From assembly GCA_905221605.1 (NCBI GenBank), contig CAJNDS010000234.1:127747-191746 (forward strand): 64,000 nucleotides of DNA, written 5' to 3'. The notes under the pieces were generated by a model. It made no database searches and was not told the DNA's origin. It worked only from the letters and a program-made list of their open reading frames with translations. Shown here one piece after another: positions 47,759 to 59,800 of the stretch. A program made the translations under genes and the position numbers. Source of the stretch: Symbiodinium natans (lineage: Eukaryota; Sar; Dinophyceae; Suessiales; Symbiodiniaceae). The first letter of the stretch is position 1, and each line of letters starts with the position of its first letter.

Positions 47759-50700
47759 ATGGCACTGCCAACCTCGTCGTCGAGTGCCGACACAACCATG
47801 ACCTTCGGTGATGGTGATGCTATTGCTGCACCTGCATTGGGCGAAAGCACAGGCTGCGCCGACACAGATGCGGTTACATCATCAGATGATGCCGTTGAGC
47901 TGGTCGCGGTTGCGAAGGCACCCGCACGAACCAGAAGTGGTTTGAGCGTACTGCGTGAAGATGGAAACTCGAAGATGAGTCAAGTTTCACGCCTCAGATC
48001 CACTTCCAGACAATCATCGGAACGAACATCAAAGAGATCCAACACTCCAAGTACTCCACGACGAAGAAGAGGCACTTCTCCACGAATCTCTCCACGATCC
48101 TCGCCGGACGCCGGACGACCGGAAACGTCACCGCGAAGAGGGTACGGTGGCCCTCTTTTGGGTACCGGCCTCCCCAGTTCGGAACCTCCGGCTGGCGGTA
48201 GGAGCGGGCTTGATTCGGGTCCCCCGGTTGAGTCTGCTAACCCTCTAGCGGAACGAATCCGGGAAGAAGGCGAAAGGCGGGAAATGGGAGAGGTCATTGC
48301 CATGTTGCGACTGAAGATCGAGGAGATGCAACAGGAAGACTATGGGGCATCACTCAGGATCGAGCAGCTAGAACGCGAACGTGATCAGAACGCGCAACTG
48401 GCTGCTCATATCCATCAACGTCACGAAGCTACACTCGCTGAACGTGAGCAAGTCGTTGGTGCCACGATCGCAACGCTGGAGCAACATGCTGCCGACAATC
48501 ATCACCAAGCGACGATGACTCAGGAGCAGTTGATGCACCAGCAACGCGAGATGGCGCAGTACATGGTCAACGTGGAAGAAGCGGCCCATGGTGAAGGAAA
48601 CACGATAGCTCGAGAATATCAGCGACTTACAGAGGAGCTGAACATTCGAGCACATGAAAATCTGAGAAGGCGAGCCGATCTACAACAAGCCGAAATCATT
48701 GTGGCCCAGATGGAAGATCAGCTGCGAACCTCCGAGTTTGCACGTGAAGCATCCGAGAAGCAGAAGAGCGAGATGCGAGAATATGCTCATCATGAGAGCG
48801 TGGCATTGCAGGATGAACGCGATCAGACCAGGCTCTTGAACGTGAACATTCATGGCGTCATCGTTCAGTACCACGAAGAAGAAGAAAGAGCAGCTGCTTT
48901 GAGACAAGCTGTGCACGAAATGGAGCAGCGATTGGAAGGCCAACATGCTTCGTTGCCTAGCATCCATGAGGAGCTGCAAAGGGTACGAGCGGAATGCCAA
49001 TCTCATGAGGACGTCAATCGACGACTGACATCGGAATTGGATGCTGCGAGACAGGTTCAAACGTACAACCGACCTACGTCAGCCGGAACGTCTGAGTGGG
49101 ATAATGTTTCTTCAGTGCCTAGGGTAGGTGTGCATAATTCGCGTCCACAAAGCGTTCAATCCCGTTCAGGAATAACCCAAGCTTACAGCAGTCCGGAAGA
49201 AGTTGATCGTGATGTGCCAATGTCATCTACGACGGAATCGAGGTTCAAGACATGGGTCCAGAACACCATTCCTGGGGTGGGTTCGGCTTCGCCGGCTCAT
49301 TCCCAGGGTGGAGATGCCTCAAAGGAGGGTTCGGGTCCCCCGGCTCTTCCCACGAGGCCATCGTTGTTCGGAGGACCACCTATTCCAGTGGCAGAAAGCC
49401 GACCGACTTCTACAAGGACATCGTTATTTGGTGGACCTCCCGTTCTCGTTCCAGAAGTACCATCAGTTCCCAACCTGGTTCCGGGAAGGATGTTCACGAC
49501 AGGTTTGCTGGACTTGCCTCCTGGCTTGGCTACCAGACCACACACCTCACAGTTACTTGCTGATCCACCTACGGCGTCCACGTCCTACCAGTGTGTGCGG
49601 CAACCATCGCGTTCGCGGCATACGGGCGAGGTCACGCCTGGAATGGCTTCAGAAATTCCTCCGAATGCTCCCAATCATCCTCAAGATCCTCGCGCAAACG
49701 CTTCGACAACTGTTCAGCAAGAAGCTTTACGAAGGCAAATGGATGATCTTCGGGAAGAAATGAGCAGAATGAGAGACACCGAAGCTCGTCTTCGTCGTGA
49801 ACGAGATCAATGGCGTACAATTGCTGAAGAACAGGAGCAAGAGAATGAGGGTGAAGAGGGAGAGAACGAGGAGGAAGGCGAACCAGAAGAGGACGGAGAC
49901 AAAACAGACCCCGGATCCTGGAAGCCAATCAAGAAAGGAGGTGGAGGAGGTGATGGTGGTGGCAATCCAGACTCTTCTCCCCACGGTGGTGGTGGAGGAG
50001 GTGGCGGTGGATCTGGACCCGAAGATGGACTTGATTACACCGAAGGGCCAAAGATATCCCGAAGAGAAGCCGACAAGATCAACATTCCTGCGTTTCCCAA
50101 GGTCACTCACTTGGACGCTTGGCAGGCAGCAGTCACCACAAACGTCCTGGCCGCGTGTGCGGATACCAATCAAAGCGACTGGATCAAATGGCTGCAAGAG
50201 TCTTTCAAGCCGATGCCGGATGTTGAAGGGCTCAATGACTCGGGACATGTCAAGTTCAGAAGCATCGACGTGAAGCTGGCAAGTGCGATGACTCTCATGT
50301 TACGGAATGCTGGAGATCAAGCAGCCGATCTGTTCTTGGAAGTGAACCTCAAATCAAACGCGTACATTCGCGGGAACGAGTACAAGGTTCTGAAGGGACG
50401 ACAGATCATTGCTATGATGATGGAAAGCTTCCGCACACGGGATCGCCTTGACATGGTTTACACGATCGATTACCTGACCAAACTGCAGTATCCTGGGGAC
50501 AACAAGATTGCCGCATTCAAAGCAACGTGGCTAGAGATCATCTCTCGGATTCGACCTGAAGATGTACCTTCCACGAATGCCCTCCGCGACATCTTGTACC
50601 AGAAGATATCAGGATCCTCCGAGATGAACATGGAGCTCAAGCTTTACTATGACATCAAGAGCTATGACGATCCAGAGAGATCACATGATATGCTGCTGAG

Positions 50701-53470
50701 GATCATGGACCGGGCAGTGCAGAGGAGAAGAGAGAAGAAGAACCTCAACGAGACACAACATGGTCTGAACCAGATGGTTGCTGGGAAGGACCTGCTTGCT
50801 GCACCAGCTAGGCCCGATCCCAAAGGGCCTCCCTCATCCGCGCCAGACAAGGACAAGAAGAAGAAGACGAATGAGAGAGGCAAGGACAAAGAAGCTGCGG
50901 ATGCTGCGCCTGTACTCCCAAAGAGTAAAGCAAAGGCACACGAAAAGGACAAGAAGAAGGGGAAAGGTAAAGGCAAAGAACGATCCCGATCTCCTTCATC
51001 ATCACGATCGCTGACCGACAAGGAAAAGGCGAAGATTCGTTGCAAATTTCACTTCGGAGGAGGATGCAATGCAGGAAAGAATTGCAAATGGAGTCACAAA
51101 GATACGGACAGAGGACGACCGTCTTCACGAGATGATAAGAATCAGAGAGCGCGAAGCCCGTCATCAAAACCATCGGAACGACCTTGCTTCCAGTGGAGCA
51201 AGAACGGATCCTGCAGCCGAGAGAATTGCCCTTTCAAGCATGACCCGGCTAAGGCAGCGCCCGCAACCGGGGAAACCGACGCGAATGCGAAGGCAAAAGC
51301 AAAGGCGAAGGCGAAGGACAAGAAGAAGAAGCCTGAACCTGCCGCACCCGCGATTGCGATTCGAGGTCTGCCTGCAGTACCTGTTCTTCGATCCCTGGGT
51401 GATGGTGACGGTGATTCTGACGACGAGTCAATTGATGGCGACGCGGCGTCAGATTGCTCCACCGACGATGAGATCGGATCCTATCACAGAGACGTCAAGG
51501 ACCTCAAGGTTTCCTTCGAACGGGGAACGAAGTTCGCGTCATCGAAGCCGAGGCGATCACACAAAGATAGAGGATTCGCCCCGCGACTTTTTACAGAAGC
51601 GAACCTGAAGCACGAGAACCACATCTCGGAGGTCGAGTACGAGAAGCACAAAGCAAGAGCTAGGGCTCGACTGATGGAAGATATGTGTCTGGGCAAAGAT
51701 GGAGGATGCATACCAGTTAGGATTCCAGGAACCGAGAAGGTGATTATGTTCAAGTTCGACAACAAGAAGGGGAAGTTTCATGAAAGAGCCTTGAGCGTTG
51801 ATGAGAGTCGTAAGGAACTGATGAAGAACCCGAACATGTGTATGGTCCAACCAGAATTTATTCGCAGGAAGCTGAAATTCATCATGGACACAGGATGCGG
51901 ACATGACCTTATCTCTCTAGAAAAGGTCGCCAAGCACGGCATCGACACTGCAATGGATTGCGAATCTACATCGTTCCAGACGGCGAATGGTGTCACTATG
52001 ACCAACCAGACGGCGGAATTCTTGACGAAATCCTTCAAGGAGCCCATCAAAGCACATGTATTGGAGAATACACCTTCTGTGCTGTCAGTTGGGAAGAGAT
52101 GCATGCTTCACGGCTATTCCTTTGTGTGGCCCGCGGGACGTCCACCATTTATGGTGAACGATGCTGGCGAGAGGATACAATTCTTCGTGCAAGGAGACAT
52201 CCCCTATGTCAGAGTGGGAAGCAAAGGAGCCAAAGCCCATGAGGAACCCGAAGCGATGGAAATGTTCCGCTTGGTGCAGAAGTACAAGGACAAGGTGGAC
52301 GATGATACCGACGACGATTCGACGTATGTTGCGGTACCAGGTCTTGACGACATCGGCGAGGAGATCCCCGACGTAGCTTCCGAAGCTGACGAAGAAGAAG
52401 ACGGCGAAGTAGTCGAAGGCGATGAAGCTCGTGAAGATGAACCACAAGCCGAACTTCCAGTTGAGGCTGAGGGCGACGCGCAGGAGATCGACGTGGAAGG
52501 TGACGAATCTGGTCCAGATAGAAGGGCGAAGGTCGGCACCTTGAAGGCCGAAGCGAACACCTTGGCTCATCTTTGTACCCATCGATTCCGAAATCCCTAT
52601 TGTGATGCATGCGTGAGAGCAAAGATGAAGCATTTCAGAACCCAAAAGGGAGCATTCAAACGAGAAGTCAATGAGTGGGGTGACTTGGTGACGTTCGACT
52701 TTGTGGATATGGGAAAAGCCACGGATAAGGGGGTGGGTCTTGACGACGAGCTCCGTGAAATCCTGGTATTCCGCGACGTGGCCACGAAGGTGGTTGCAGC
52801 ATATCCCACAATCTCCAGAGAAGAAGGAGAAGTTGTACGATGTATGAAGAGATTCATGGGAAAGAAGAAAGTGAGGCTGGCATATAGTGACTGCGCAGAT
52901 GAGTTCATTGCGGCGATGAACAAGCTCAAAATTCCATTGGATCACTCGTTGCCAGGACGTCCTATGAACAACTCTCTGGCGGAAAGGACCAACCAGTTCG
53001 TCATCACTGCTACAGCCACGTCGTTGCTGCATGCAGGGCTACCTGCGAACTATTGGCCCTATGCCTTGAATTGCGTCACTCACAATCTCAACGCCGAGGA
53101 TGTGGATGGTGAGTCGGCGTGGCAGAGAATGTCTGGGAAAGAATTCCCGGGAAAGTTGATTCCGTTTGGAGCAAAGGTTTACTTCAAACCGACCGAGACC
53201 CGCGAACCAACATATGGTGGAAAGTTTGACCCGAAGGGAATACCCGGCATTTTCGCAGGATATGTCCTTAATGCGGGGCAAACATGGTCACGAAAGTATC
53301 GTGTGTGGGACATGAAGGAGTTCGCGAATGCCAACTTTGCGCATGATGCGAAAGTGCCTCGCAAGCTTCAAATTCCCTACATCACCGAACGGGTCATCAT
53401 GCCGGATGAAATTGCCTTTCCGCTCAAGCTCGAGTACGAGAGAATGAACGGAACACTTGAAGGACTGTAA
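47759..53470 (+). CDS. copia-like Gag-protease-integrase polyprotein (1903 aa)
   Basis: ATG at 47759. Residues ~165-435 form a long Glu/Gln/Arg coiled coil; ~725-755 is Gly-rich; ~765-1000 is a Gag-like helical domain. Two CCCH fingers follow: C1095-x7-C-x5-C-x3-H and C1143-x8-C-x4-C-x3-H, set in Lys- and Arg/Ser-rich stretches. The protease motif is MDTGCG with the catalytic Asp at 1377. H1604-x3-H-x6-C-x2-C is a compact integrase zinc motif. Integrase core acids are D1647 (or D1650), D1711 and E1742; the D-x30-E spacing is shorter than the usual 35. The frame stops at TAA 53468-53470, but coding continues in the same frame after it. CCCH fingers instead of a CCHC knuckle are unusual for copia Gag. 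Confidence 0.85.
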   Translation: MALPTSSSSADTTMTFGDGDAIAAPALGESTGCADTDAVTSSDDAVELVAVAKAPARTRSGLSVLREDGNSKMSQVSRLRSTSRQSSERTSKRSNTPSTPRRRRGTSPRISPRSSPDAGRPETSPRRGYGGPLLGTGLPSSEPPAGGRSGLDSGPPVESANPLAERIREEGERREMGEVIAMLRLKIEEMQQEDYGASLRIEQLERERDQNAQLAAHIHQRHEATLAEREQVVGATIATLEQHAADNHHQATMTQEQLMHQQREMAQYMVNVEEAAHGEGNTIAREYQRLTEELNIRAHENLRRRADLQQAEIIVAQMEDQLRTSEFAREASEKQKSEMREYAHHESVALQDERDQTRLLNVNIHGVIVQYHEEEERAAALRQAVHEMEQRLEGQHASLPSIHEELQRVRAECQSHEDVNRRLTSELDAARQVQTYNRPTSAGTSEWDNVSSVPRVGVHNSRPQSVQSRSGITQAYSSPEEVDRDVPMSSTTESRFKTWVQNTIPGVGSASPAHSQGGDASKEGSGPPALPTRPSLFGGPPIPVAESRPTSTRTSLFGGPPVLVPEVPSVPNLVPGRMFTTGLLDLPPGLATRPHTSQLLADPPTASTSYQCVRQPSRSRHTGEVTPGMASEIPPNAPNHPQDPRANASTTVQQEALRRQMDDLREEMSRMRDTEARLRRERDQWRTIAEEQEQENEGEEGENEEEGEPEEDGDKTDPGSWKPIKKGGGGGDGGGNPDSSPHGGGGGGGGGSGPEDGLDYTEGPKISRREADKINIPAFPKVTHLDAWQAAVTTNVLAACADTNQSDWIKWLQESFKPMPDVEGLNDSGHVKFRSIDVKLASAMTLMLRNAGDQAADLFLEVNLKSNAYIRGNEYKVLKGRQIIAMMMESFRTRDRLDMVYTIDYLTKLQYPGDNKIAAFKATWLEIISRIRPEDVPSTNALRDILYQKISGSSEMNMELKLYYDIKSYDDPERSHDMLLRIMDRAVQRRREKKNLNETQHGLNQMVAGKDLLAAPARPDPKGPPSSAPDKDKKKKTNERGKDKEAADAAPVLPKSKAKAHEKDKKKGKGKGKERSRSPSSSRSLTDKEKAKIRCKFHFGGGCNAGKNCKWSHKDTDRGRPSSRDDKNQRARSPSSKPSERPCFQWSKNGSCSRENCPFKHDPAKAAPATGETDANAKAKAKAKAKDKKKKPEPAAPAIAIRGLPAVPVLRSLGDGDGDSDDESIDGDAASDCSTDDEIGSYHRDVKDLKVSFERGTKFASSKPRRSHKDRGFAPRLFTEANLKHENHISEVEYEKHKARARARLMEDMCLGKDGGCIPVRIPGTEKVIMFKFDNKKGKFHERALSVDESRKELMKNPNMCMVQPEFIRRKLKFIMDTGCGHDLISLEKVAKHGIDTAMDCESTSFQTANGVTMTNQTAEFLTKSFKEPIKAHVLENTPSVLSVGKRCMLHGYSFVWPAGRPPFMVNDAGERIQFFVQGDIPYVRVGSKGAKAHEEPEAMEMFRLVQKYKDKVDDDTDDDSTYVAVPGLDDIGEEIPDVASEADEEEDGEVVEGDEAREDEPQAELPVEAEGDAQEIDVEGDESGPDRRAKVGTLKAEANTLAHLCTHRFRNPYCDACVRAKMKHFRTQKGAFKREVNEWGDLVTFDFVDMGKATDKGVGLDDELREILVFRDVATKVVAAYPTISREEGEVVRCMKRFMGKKKVRLAYSDCADEFIAAMNKLKIPLDHSLPGRPMNNSLAERTNQFVITATATSLLHAGLPANYWPYALNCVTHNLNAEDVDGESAWQRMSGKEFPGKLIPFGAKVYFKPTETREPTYGGKFDPKGIPGIFAGYVLNAGQTWSRKYRVWDMKEFANANFAHDAKVPRKLQIPYITERVIMPDEIAFPLKLEYERMNGTLEGL

Positions 53471-53830
53471 GAAGGAAAGGATCTCGGAGGAAAAGAAATC
53501 AAGGACAAGCCACCAGGAGAAGGTGACGACGACGATGATGACGACAATGGCGATGATGGTGGTGACCTACCTGATCGCCAAGAACGCGTCAAAGCCATGG
53601 AGAAGGAAATGCTCGACTATGTCATGGAGAATGATGACATTGTGCCTGATCTGTCAGAATTTCCAGATGATCAACCCGGTGAACCTCGCGACGGACCAGC
53701 ATTGGAGTCTGAAGATGCCAAAGCCCTCAGATTGGCGACTCCATTCTCGACAGTGCAGGAAGTGTACCACAGAGCGAAGGAGTACCGGATGTTGCTTCGG
53801 ATCCTCCGAGCAGCAAAAGGGAAACTAAGC
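53471..53830 (+). pseudogene. Continuation of the polyprotein after the in-frame TAA
   Basis: The Gag-Int frame resumes directly after TAA: a Gly/Lys/Asp-rich linker (DDDDDDD), then MEKEMLDYVMENDDIVPDLS and further plausible coding to about 53750-53820, where the reading frame changes to that of the reverse transcriptase. The TAA looks like a point mutation in an otherwise continuous polyprotein. Confidence 0.65.
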
Positions 53831-56800
53831 GTGGTACTCCCCCCAAAACCGTTTCGGAACCTCCGGACGGCAAAGGGGAACCTGCATCGTCATCACGCGG
53901 TCCAACTGGGCGTTCCATTCCGGACATTGACGAGACCGACCCTGCATTCATCATCGCAAAGCTCAAGGAAGCTGGACTCATCGGACCGGAACCCGAGTTC
54001 TGGAAGTTCGGTACTCCCGGCGACGGTCGTGTCTACATCAATGACGACGGCGAACCTTGCAAGATCGACAAGCGGGGGGCTCCGTTCAAGATTGGGAGTG
54101 ATGGTAGACGATTGCTACCCTCCACACGTCCGAAGGGCAAGTTCACTCCTGAAGAATGGCGCAAGCTCGGAAGCGAAGGAAGGAAGATCGAACTTAAGAA
54201 GATAAAGAAGGTCGAAGAGAAGGAGGCCAAGAAGGCTCGCAAGAAGGAGGCCAAGGAGAAGAAGAAAGGCAAAGAGCATAAAGACGCACTCGTTGCATCG
54301 TTGGAGGCACTACTTCCCAAGGTCGTGCCTGCGGAGAAGATCGATTTGGACTTCAGGGCGGGAACGACTACTGGATGGACATGGTGCGAGGAACAGGTGA
54401 CGCAGATTGCCACAGAAATGTTTCTGGACGATGTGCTGCCTGCTCTTCCAAGTGAATTGGCAGAGTTCGGATTGAGAGCTCCTCGCATGCCATGTGTATC
54501 ATCAACCAAAGAGAAACACAGAGAGAAGCTCGCATGTGCAGCGCCGTGCTTCAACGCCATGGTTACACGTCCAGTCAACCGCAAGGAGATGTACGAGAAT
54601 CCCAAAGCCATGGAGGCGTTCATGAAAGAATGGAAAGGCTTGTGGGATCAGGAAGTCTTCGACTTTAGCCAAGTGCGGGAGTATGACGACGTGGTCAGAG
54701 AAGCCAAGAAGTCCAACGCGAAGGTGCACATGGCAAGAGTGCATGGTCTCATCTATGAGAAGAACTATCAACTCAAAGAAGGGGACCCTGCAAGGAAGTT
54801 CAAAGGAAGAGGTGTGCTGCTTGGAGATCAAGTCAAAGATCAGAATATGGAGGCGGCGCTGTTCCAGGACCTCGGAAACTCTCCGGCAACCTTTGATGCG
54901 TCTCGTTGGGCCGACTTCTACGGGTGCCTACCCGGGAACGACGTTCAGATGGCGGATGCTATCCAGGCCTACATTCAGGCTAAGTTGACGGGGACTCCGT
55001 GCTGGGTTGAACTTCCAGACGAGGCTTGGCATCCTTCGGTGAACCGGAGGAAATTTCGCAGACCAGTCTGCAGGCTCGTGAAAGCACTCTATGGGCATCC
55101 GGACGCTGGTACAATGTGGGAACAACATTGTCACACCGCAGTCCAGAAGATGGGTTTTGCACCAGTTGGTGAGGAATGGCCGTCTCTTTACTTCCATGCA
55201 GGAATGAAGCTCCTATTGGTCATCTATGTCGACGACCTGAAGCTCGCCGGTCCGGCGGAGAACCTCCCGAAGGGGTGGAACATGCTTCGCAAGGAACTTC
55301 GTCTTGAGGAGGAAACTCCGCTTGGTTTGTATTTGGGATGTCGAATCTCAAAGGGAGAGGCTAAACTTCACGACAACACCAAGGTGCGAACTGTCACTTA
55401 TGACATGGAAACCTATCTCGAAATGACAGTGCAAAAGTACTGTGAAACCACGGGATTTCCTGTGGACAAATTCAAGAAGGTACCATCTCCCAGTCCAGTT
55501 GAAGAAACCAAAAATCACCCGGCTAGGGCACCGTGTCATCCAGGTGCTGCAAGCCATCGGTGTCAATGGTGTGGACATACAATGCCTGTCGATAAGGGCG
55601 GACGGCTTCTACCTCCACCACCGGTTCCTAAGGGCCCACAGGAAACGGAACTCGATGAGGCAGACAGGGGTACTCTTGCCCCGCATGCGGCGAGCATCCT
55701 CATGAAGTTGCTCTATGCTGCAAGAATTTGCAGGTTTGATTTGCTGCGAAGCATAAACAATCTTGCGCGACGCATTACAAAGTGGTCCAAGAAAGAGGAT
55801 GCGGCTCTGCATCATTTGATGTGCTACGTCCATCAGTCCAAAGGTCATAAGATGATCGGATGGGTCGGCGATTCCATGGATGCTACTTCCATAGGGTTGT
55901 ATGCGGATGCGGATTACGCTGGTTGTGGCGAGAGTTTGCGTTCTACTTCGGGGGCTCACATGCATATTCAGGGACCGCACACACGGTTCCCGTTGGCAGG
56001 TGTCAGTAAGCGACAGGGTTGCGCCAGCCACTCTACTCCCGAAGCGGAAATTGTGGCTGCGGACTATGCGATGTCGCGTATTGGCATTCCGGCCATCACA
56101 TTGTGGCGTTTGATTGGGGGCAAAGATCCTAATTTCGTGTTCTACGATGACAATCAAACGATGATCGGCGTGGTCCGCACAGGCAAGAACCCGACGATGC
56201 GCCATTTGGAACGCTCACACGGGATCTGCATTGCGTGGATGCACGAGGTGTTCCAGAAGGGGTACGTGTCTCTGGCTTACGAGGTCACCGCCAAAATGGC
56301 GGCCGATATCCATACGAAGGCCTTTAAAGACCACGTCTCCTGGGCTCACGCGTGTCAGCTAATTAACATCATGCCTCCCACGATGCTTTCGAGCGTTGAG
56401 GTCATGGACATGATGAAGGCTACACACCAACAATCGGCTGATGAGAAAGGTCAGCAGCACTACTCGTTTAAGAACGAGGTTCCATGTTTTCCTTACACGC
56501 AAACACCTATCTTGCCCCAGGAGCTGTATAGGGCCGGTTTGTCCAGTAAGGAGGGTGTCCAGGAAACGGACAGTACTGATCCGATCTTGGTGGTGAAGTT
56601 CCCGCGCATGCTCCGCGGCGTCCCCAGTGCTTTGCGACCGGGGAAGTATTTGCGGTCCACGTGGATTCTGCGTGAAGGGCAATGGCATCGTATCGAGGAT
56701 GAGGTCCCTATCCCGTCGGAACCTCAGAAATTCGATCGGTATGTCGAGCGCGCTGTGTTTCAATATCACTTCCAACGGGGCTCGGCGGCGACGACGCGTG

Positions 56801-59800
56801 TGCACCGCACCGCGTCGCCTGCCGTGTCTGCGTCCTCGCTGCCCGACTGTTCGCGCTGTCGCGTTCGCGATTCGCCCGCGCTCTGTAGGCAAGTGTGCGA
56901 CTTAGTGGTCCGCGCCGCCCATGGGGGGTATGGGGGTGTTTTTCGCGCTGGGTCTGAAGGCATGGGGGGTGATCTCAACGAAATTCCTGCGCTCGAATCT
57001 ACCGTCATCGCTGTTGCGCGCGCCGCAAAAGAAGCAGATTTTCCTCAATCTACATTCGTGCCCGAATTCATCGAGGTGACTCGTGCTGAGACTGGTAATC
57101 ATGAAGTCGTTTTCCAGGACAAGCACGGGAAGGAGATGTTTAAGGCACGGGGTGACTCGCTTAGCGGGGCTGTAGGATTTTCCATGACGATCAAAGCTTC
57201 GGAAGTCGGAAGCAGTAGCCCTCGCGTGTGGTTGCTCGTAGGTCTGGAAGAGGATAACTGGTGGCAAACGTATGCACCGCCGGACGTCAACATCGTCTGC
57301 GTACCGGAAGCGGATGCACGCGGCGCCTACCAGTACTGCAAAGACATCATTAAATGGTCGTTCAAGGATCGTCGGAACGTTCTGTTCATAGGAGCAGGGG
57401 CGCTGAATCGAGCTTCTTGGCTTGATGTTGATCCTAGAGAACGCTTTTATGAGGACCGAGGCGTCGTAGACTACCCCTGGGGGGAGATCATTGATTTAGT
57501 CTTTGAGGCCCGGAAGAAAGGGGCGACTACTATCGTCGAGGTTCCTGACAAGCCGAAGTTTCGAAAGTCGGCACAGTACAAGAACATAGTTGAATGCATG
57601 AAGTGGGAGAGATTCACAATTGCTGATTGCTGCCACGGTCGGAGGATCTGCGTTCCACAGGGAAGCGGGGCCCCGAACATCATGTATGTCAACGAAGCTA
57701 CTGAGTTTCTCATTCATGGACTCAAAGCCCCTGAAAGCATGAAGGATGTGTGCGGCATGCAACATCATCACGCATCGCGTGAAACAGTCGAGACTCACGG
57801 GGATGAGTTTGGAAAGAGAACCAGTAAAGTGTCACGCCTCTTGTTGAAAATGCTTTCTGAACGGGACACCAAGGTTGGGGATCCCAAGGCCTGCAGTTCT
57901 GTTGAGAAGTTACCGTCGGGTAAGGACAGGATGATCATTGAATTCTGTTGCTCTAAGGACAGTAGCTTGGGTAAATCCTCGAGTGCTACAAGGGGAGCTC
58001 ACGTCATGCGCGTGCATGAAGCTCTCCAAGCCCAAACCAAGGCATGTGAAAGCAACATCCTCAAGGAGGCGGAACGATTCCGAAAATCCAATCCCAAATG
58101 TCCGATTCTTGTGTTTGCTTCTCTTCCGTGCACTGGGGGGTCCAACTGGATCAAGGTGAACGAAATGGGGGGTGAAACTGAAAAGGGAAAGGAGCATCGG
58201 AAGAAATTTAGGGACTTACTCAAAGCTCTCAAACGCCTTTTGCGAAAGCTGGCGGTATTTTCCCCCAAAATCGCTTTTGAGTTGCCGAAAACCTGTTTGT
58301 GTTGGAGTTGGCCCGAAGTTCAAGCCCTAATAAAGCAGCATTCATTGCGTGTTGCACGAATTGACGGTTGCATGATGGGTGTTGTTGACAAAGACGGCAT
58401 TCCTTTACTCAAAGCATGGTGTATCGCCACGAATGTGTCAACCATGTTGAACCTCAAGGGGGTCACGTGCGACAACACACATGAACATGGCACACCAAGA
58501 GGTCAGGCGCTCAAGGAAGCAGGAAACTACACACCACACATGGCGAAGCTGTTGCACAACGCATGGCGTGATGAAGCTCGCAATATCCGCAGGGGCTCTG
58601 CTCAGAGTGTTCATGTGGCAGCTTCATGTGTACTTGTTCATGTCAGTTTGCGTTGCAGTAAAAGCCAGGTGCAACATGAGTTCCAAGGTACTTGCATAAT
58701 CGTTTGTCCTACACCAGGAATAGGGTTCGGATCCTCCGACCCTAATCCAAAGTGCAGTGAGGGGTTCGGCTCCGCCGGCTCGGATCTGCATCTGGGGAAG
58801 GGACTCGGCTCCGCCGGTCCTAGAACCAGCATGGACGGACAACAGCAGAGGCCCATTCCTCCGCATGTTCCATGGTCGCGACCTCAAGACCTCTTCTCCC
58901 TGCCGTACCAGAGATCGGGCATCAACATCCCCGTTGGCAATGGGATGACTGCTTTGCGCACGACATGTCATGCGCTGCGATCATTGAGAGGGCAACCTCT
59001 TCCTGGACGATTGGAGCAAGGCATGGTCGCCACGAATGCGAACATTGCTGCGTGGGTGGAATTTGGAGTGCCAGCTATCCTTTTGGCGGCAGTTGCGGCA
59101 CCATCCAGCCCATATGGTTTTCCTGAAGTCAGAGTTCGGGAGCTGTTTCGAGGTGTGGTGGAAAGCCTATTGCCAGCAAGGAGTGCGGAGAGCTACAAGA
59201 CAGTCCTTAGCCATGTCACAACGTTTATCAAGGTTGTCAAGACTGCGATAAGCACTGATTCGACTCGACAGGTGCTGCAGGAGCTTCTGGACCACGTCAT
59301 TGAGATTGACCTCTTCAAGAACATTGACATGTTCGTCGACGTTTTGGTTCAAGATGCTGAACAAGGGCGTTTGGATCCTCAATATCCATGTTTGACGGTG
59401 GTCACTATGGACGGATATCTTGATCCGAATGTCATTTGCAGAACAGTCGTTACCAAGAGTCCGTGGATCTATGTGACTAGGTACAACGACTGGATGCGGC
59501 TTAATTCCTACTTTCGCGAGAACCTCCCCAACCGTCGTGAAGGGCTACCATGCATGCTTCTCACCCAGGACTTCTGGGATTTGCTGGAGCTGATTTGGTC
59601 AATGGCGAAGCAAGTGGGTTACTGTTTGAGAAGTCACAATCAGGTCGCCGAGCACACGCAGATGAATGTGTGGGATCTGATCGAGATCGTGGTCGATCCC
59701 CCGGAGAACGTGTCCGCGGCGGTCGCTCATGCAGTCAACAGCCTCCAAGGGTTGTCGGTCGCCTTGCATACAGCCCACGAATACCTCAACGACAGTCGGA

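Larger units (their letters stand above)
47418..58700 (+). mobile_element. Ty1/copia-like retroelement with methyltransferase-like C-terminal extension
   Basis: Domain order Gag - protease - integrase - reverse transcriptase - RNase H is that of Ty1/copia. The 5' limit is set where the CCCTAAA array ends (47417); the 3' limit is approximate. The 340-bp leader (47418-47758) precedes the ATG. No LTR pair or primer-binding site was recognised, so the exact ends are unknown. One stop codon (53468) and one frame change (about 53713-53830) interrupt the polyprotein. Confidence 0.75.

Noticed and set aside
52085-53032. 315-codon minus-strand frame opposite integrase
   Set aside because: Shadow of the copia frame; the plus strand has all the domain motifs.
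47418-58830. LTRs of the copia element
   Set aside because: I compared the leader (47418-47758) with the region after 58640 by eye and found only the shared mini-hairpin, no long direct repeat.
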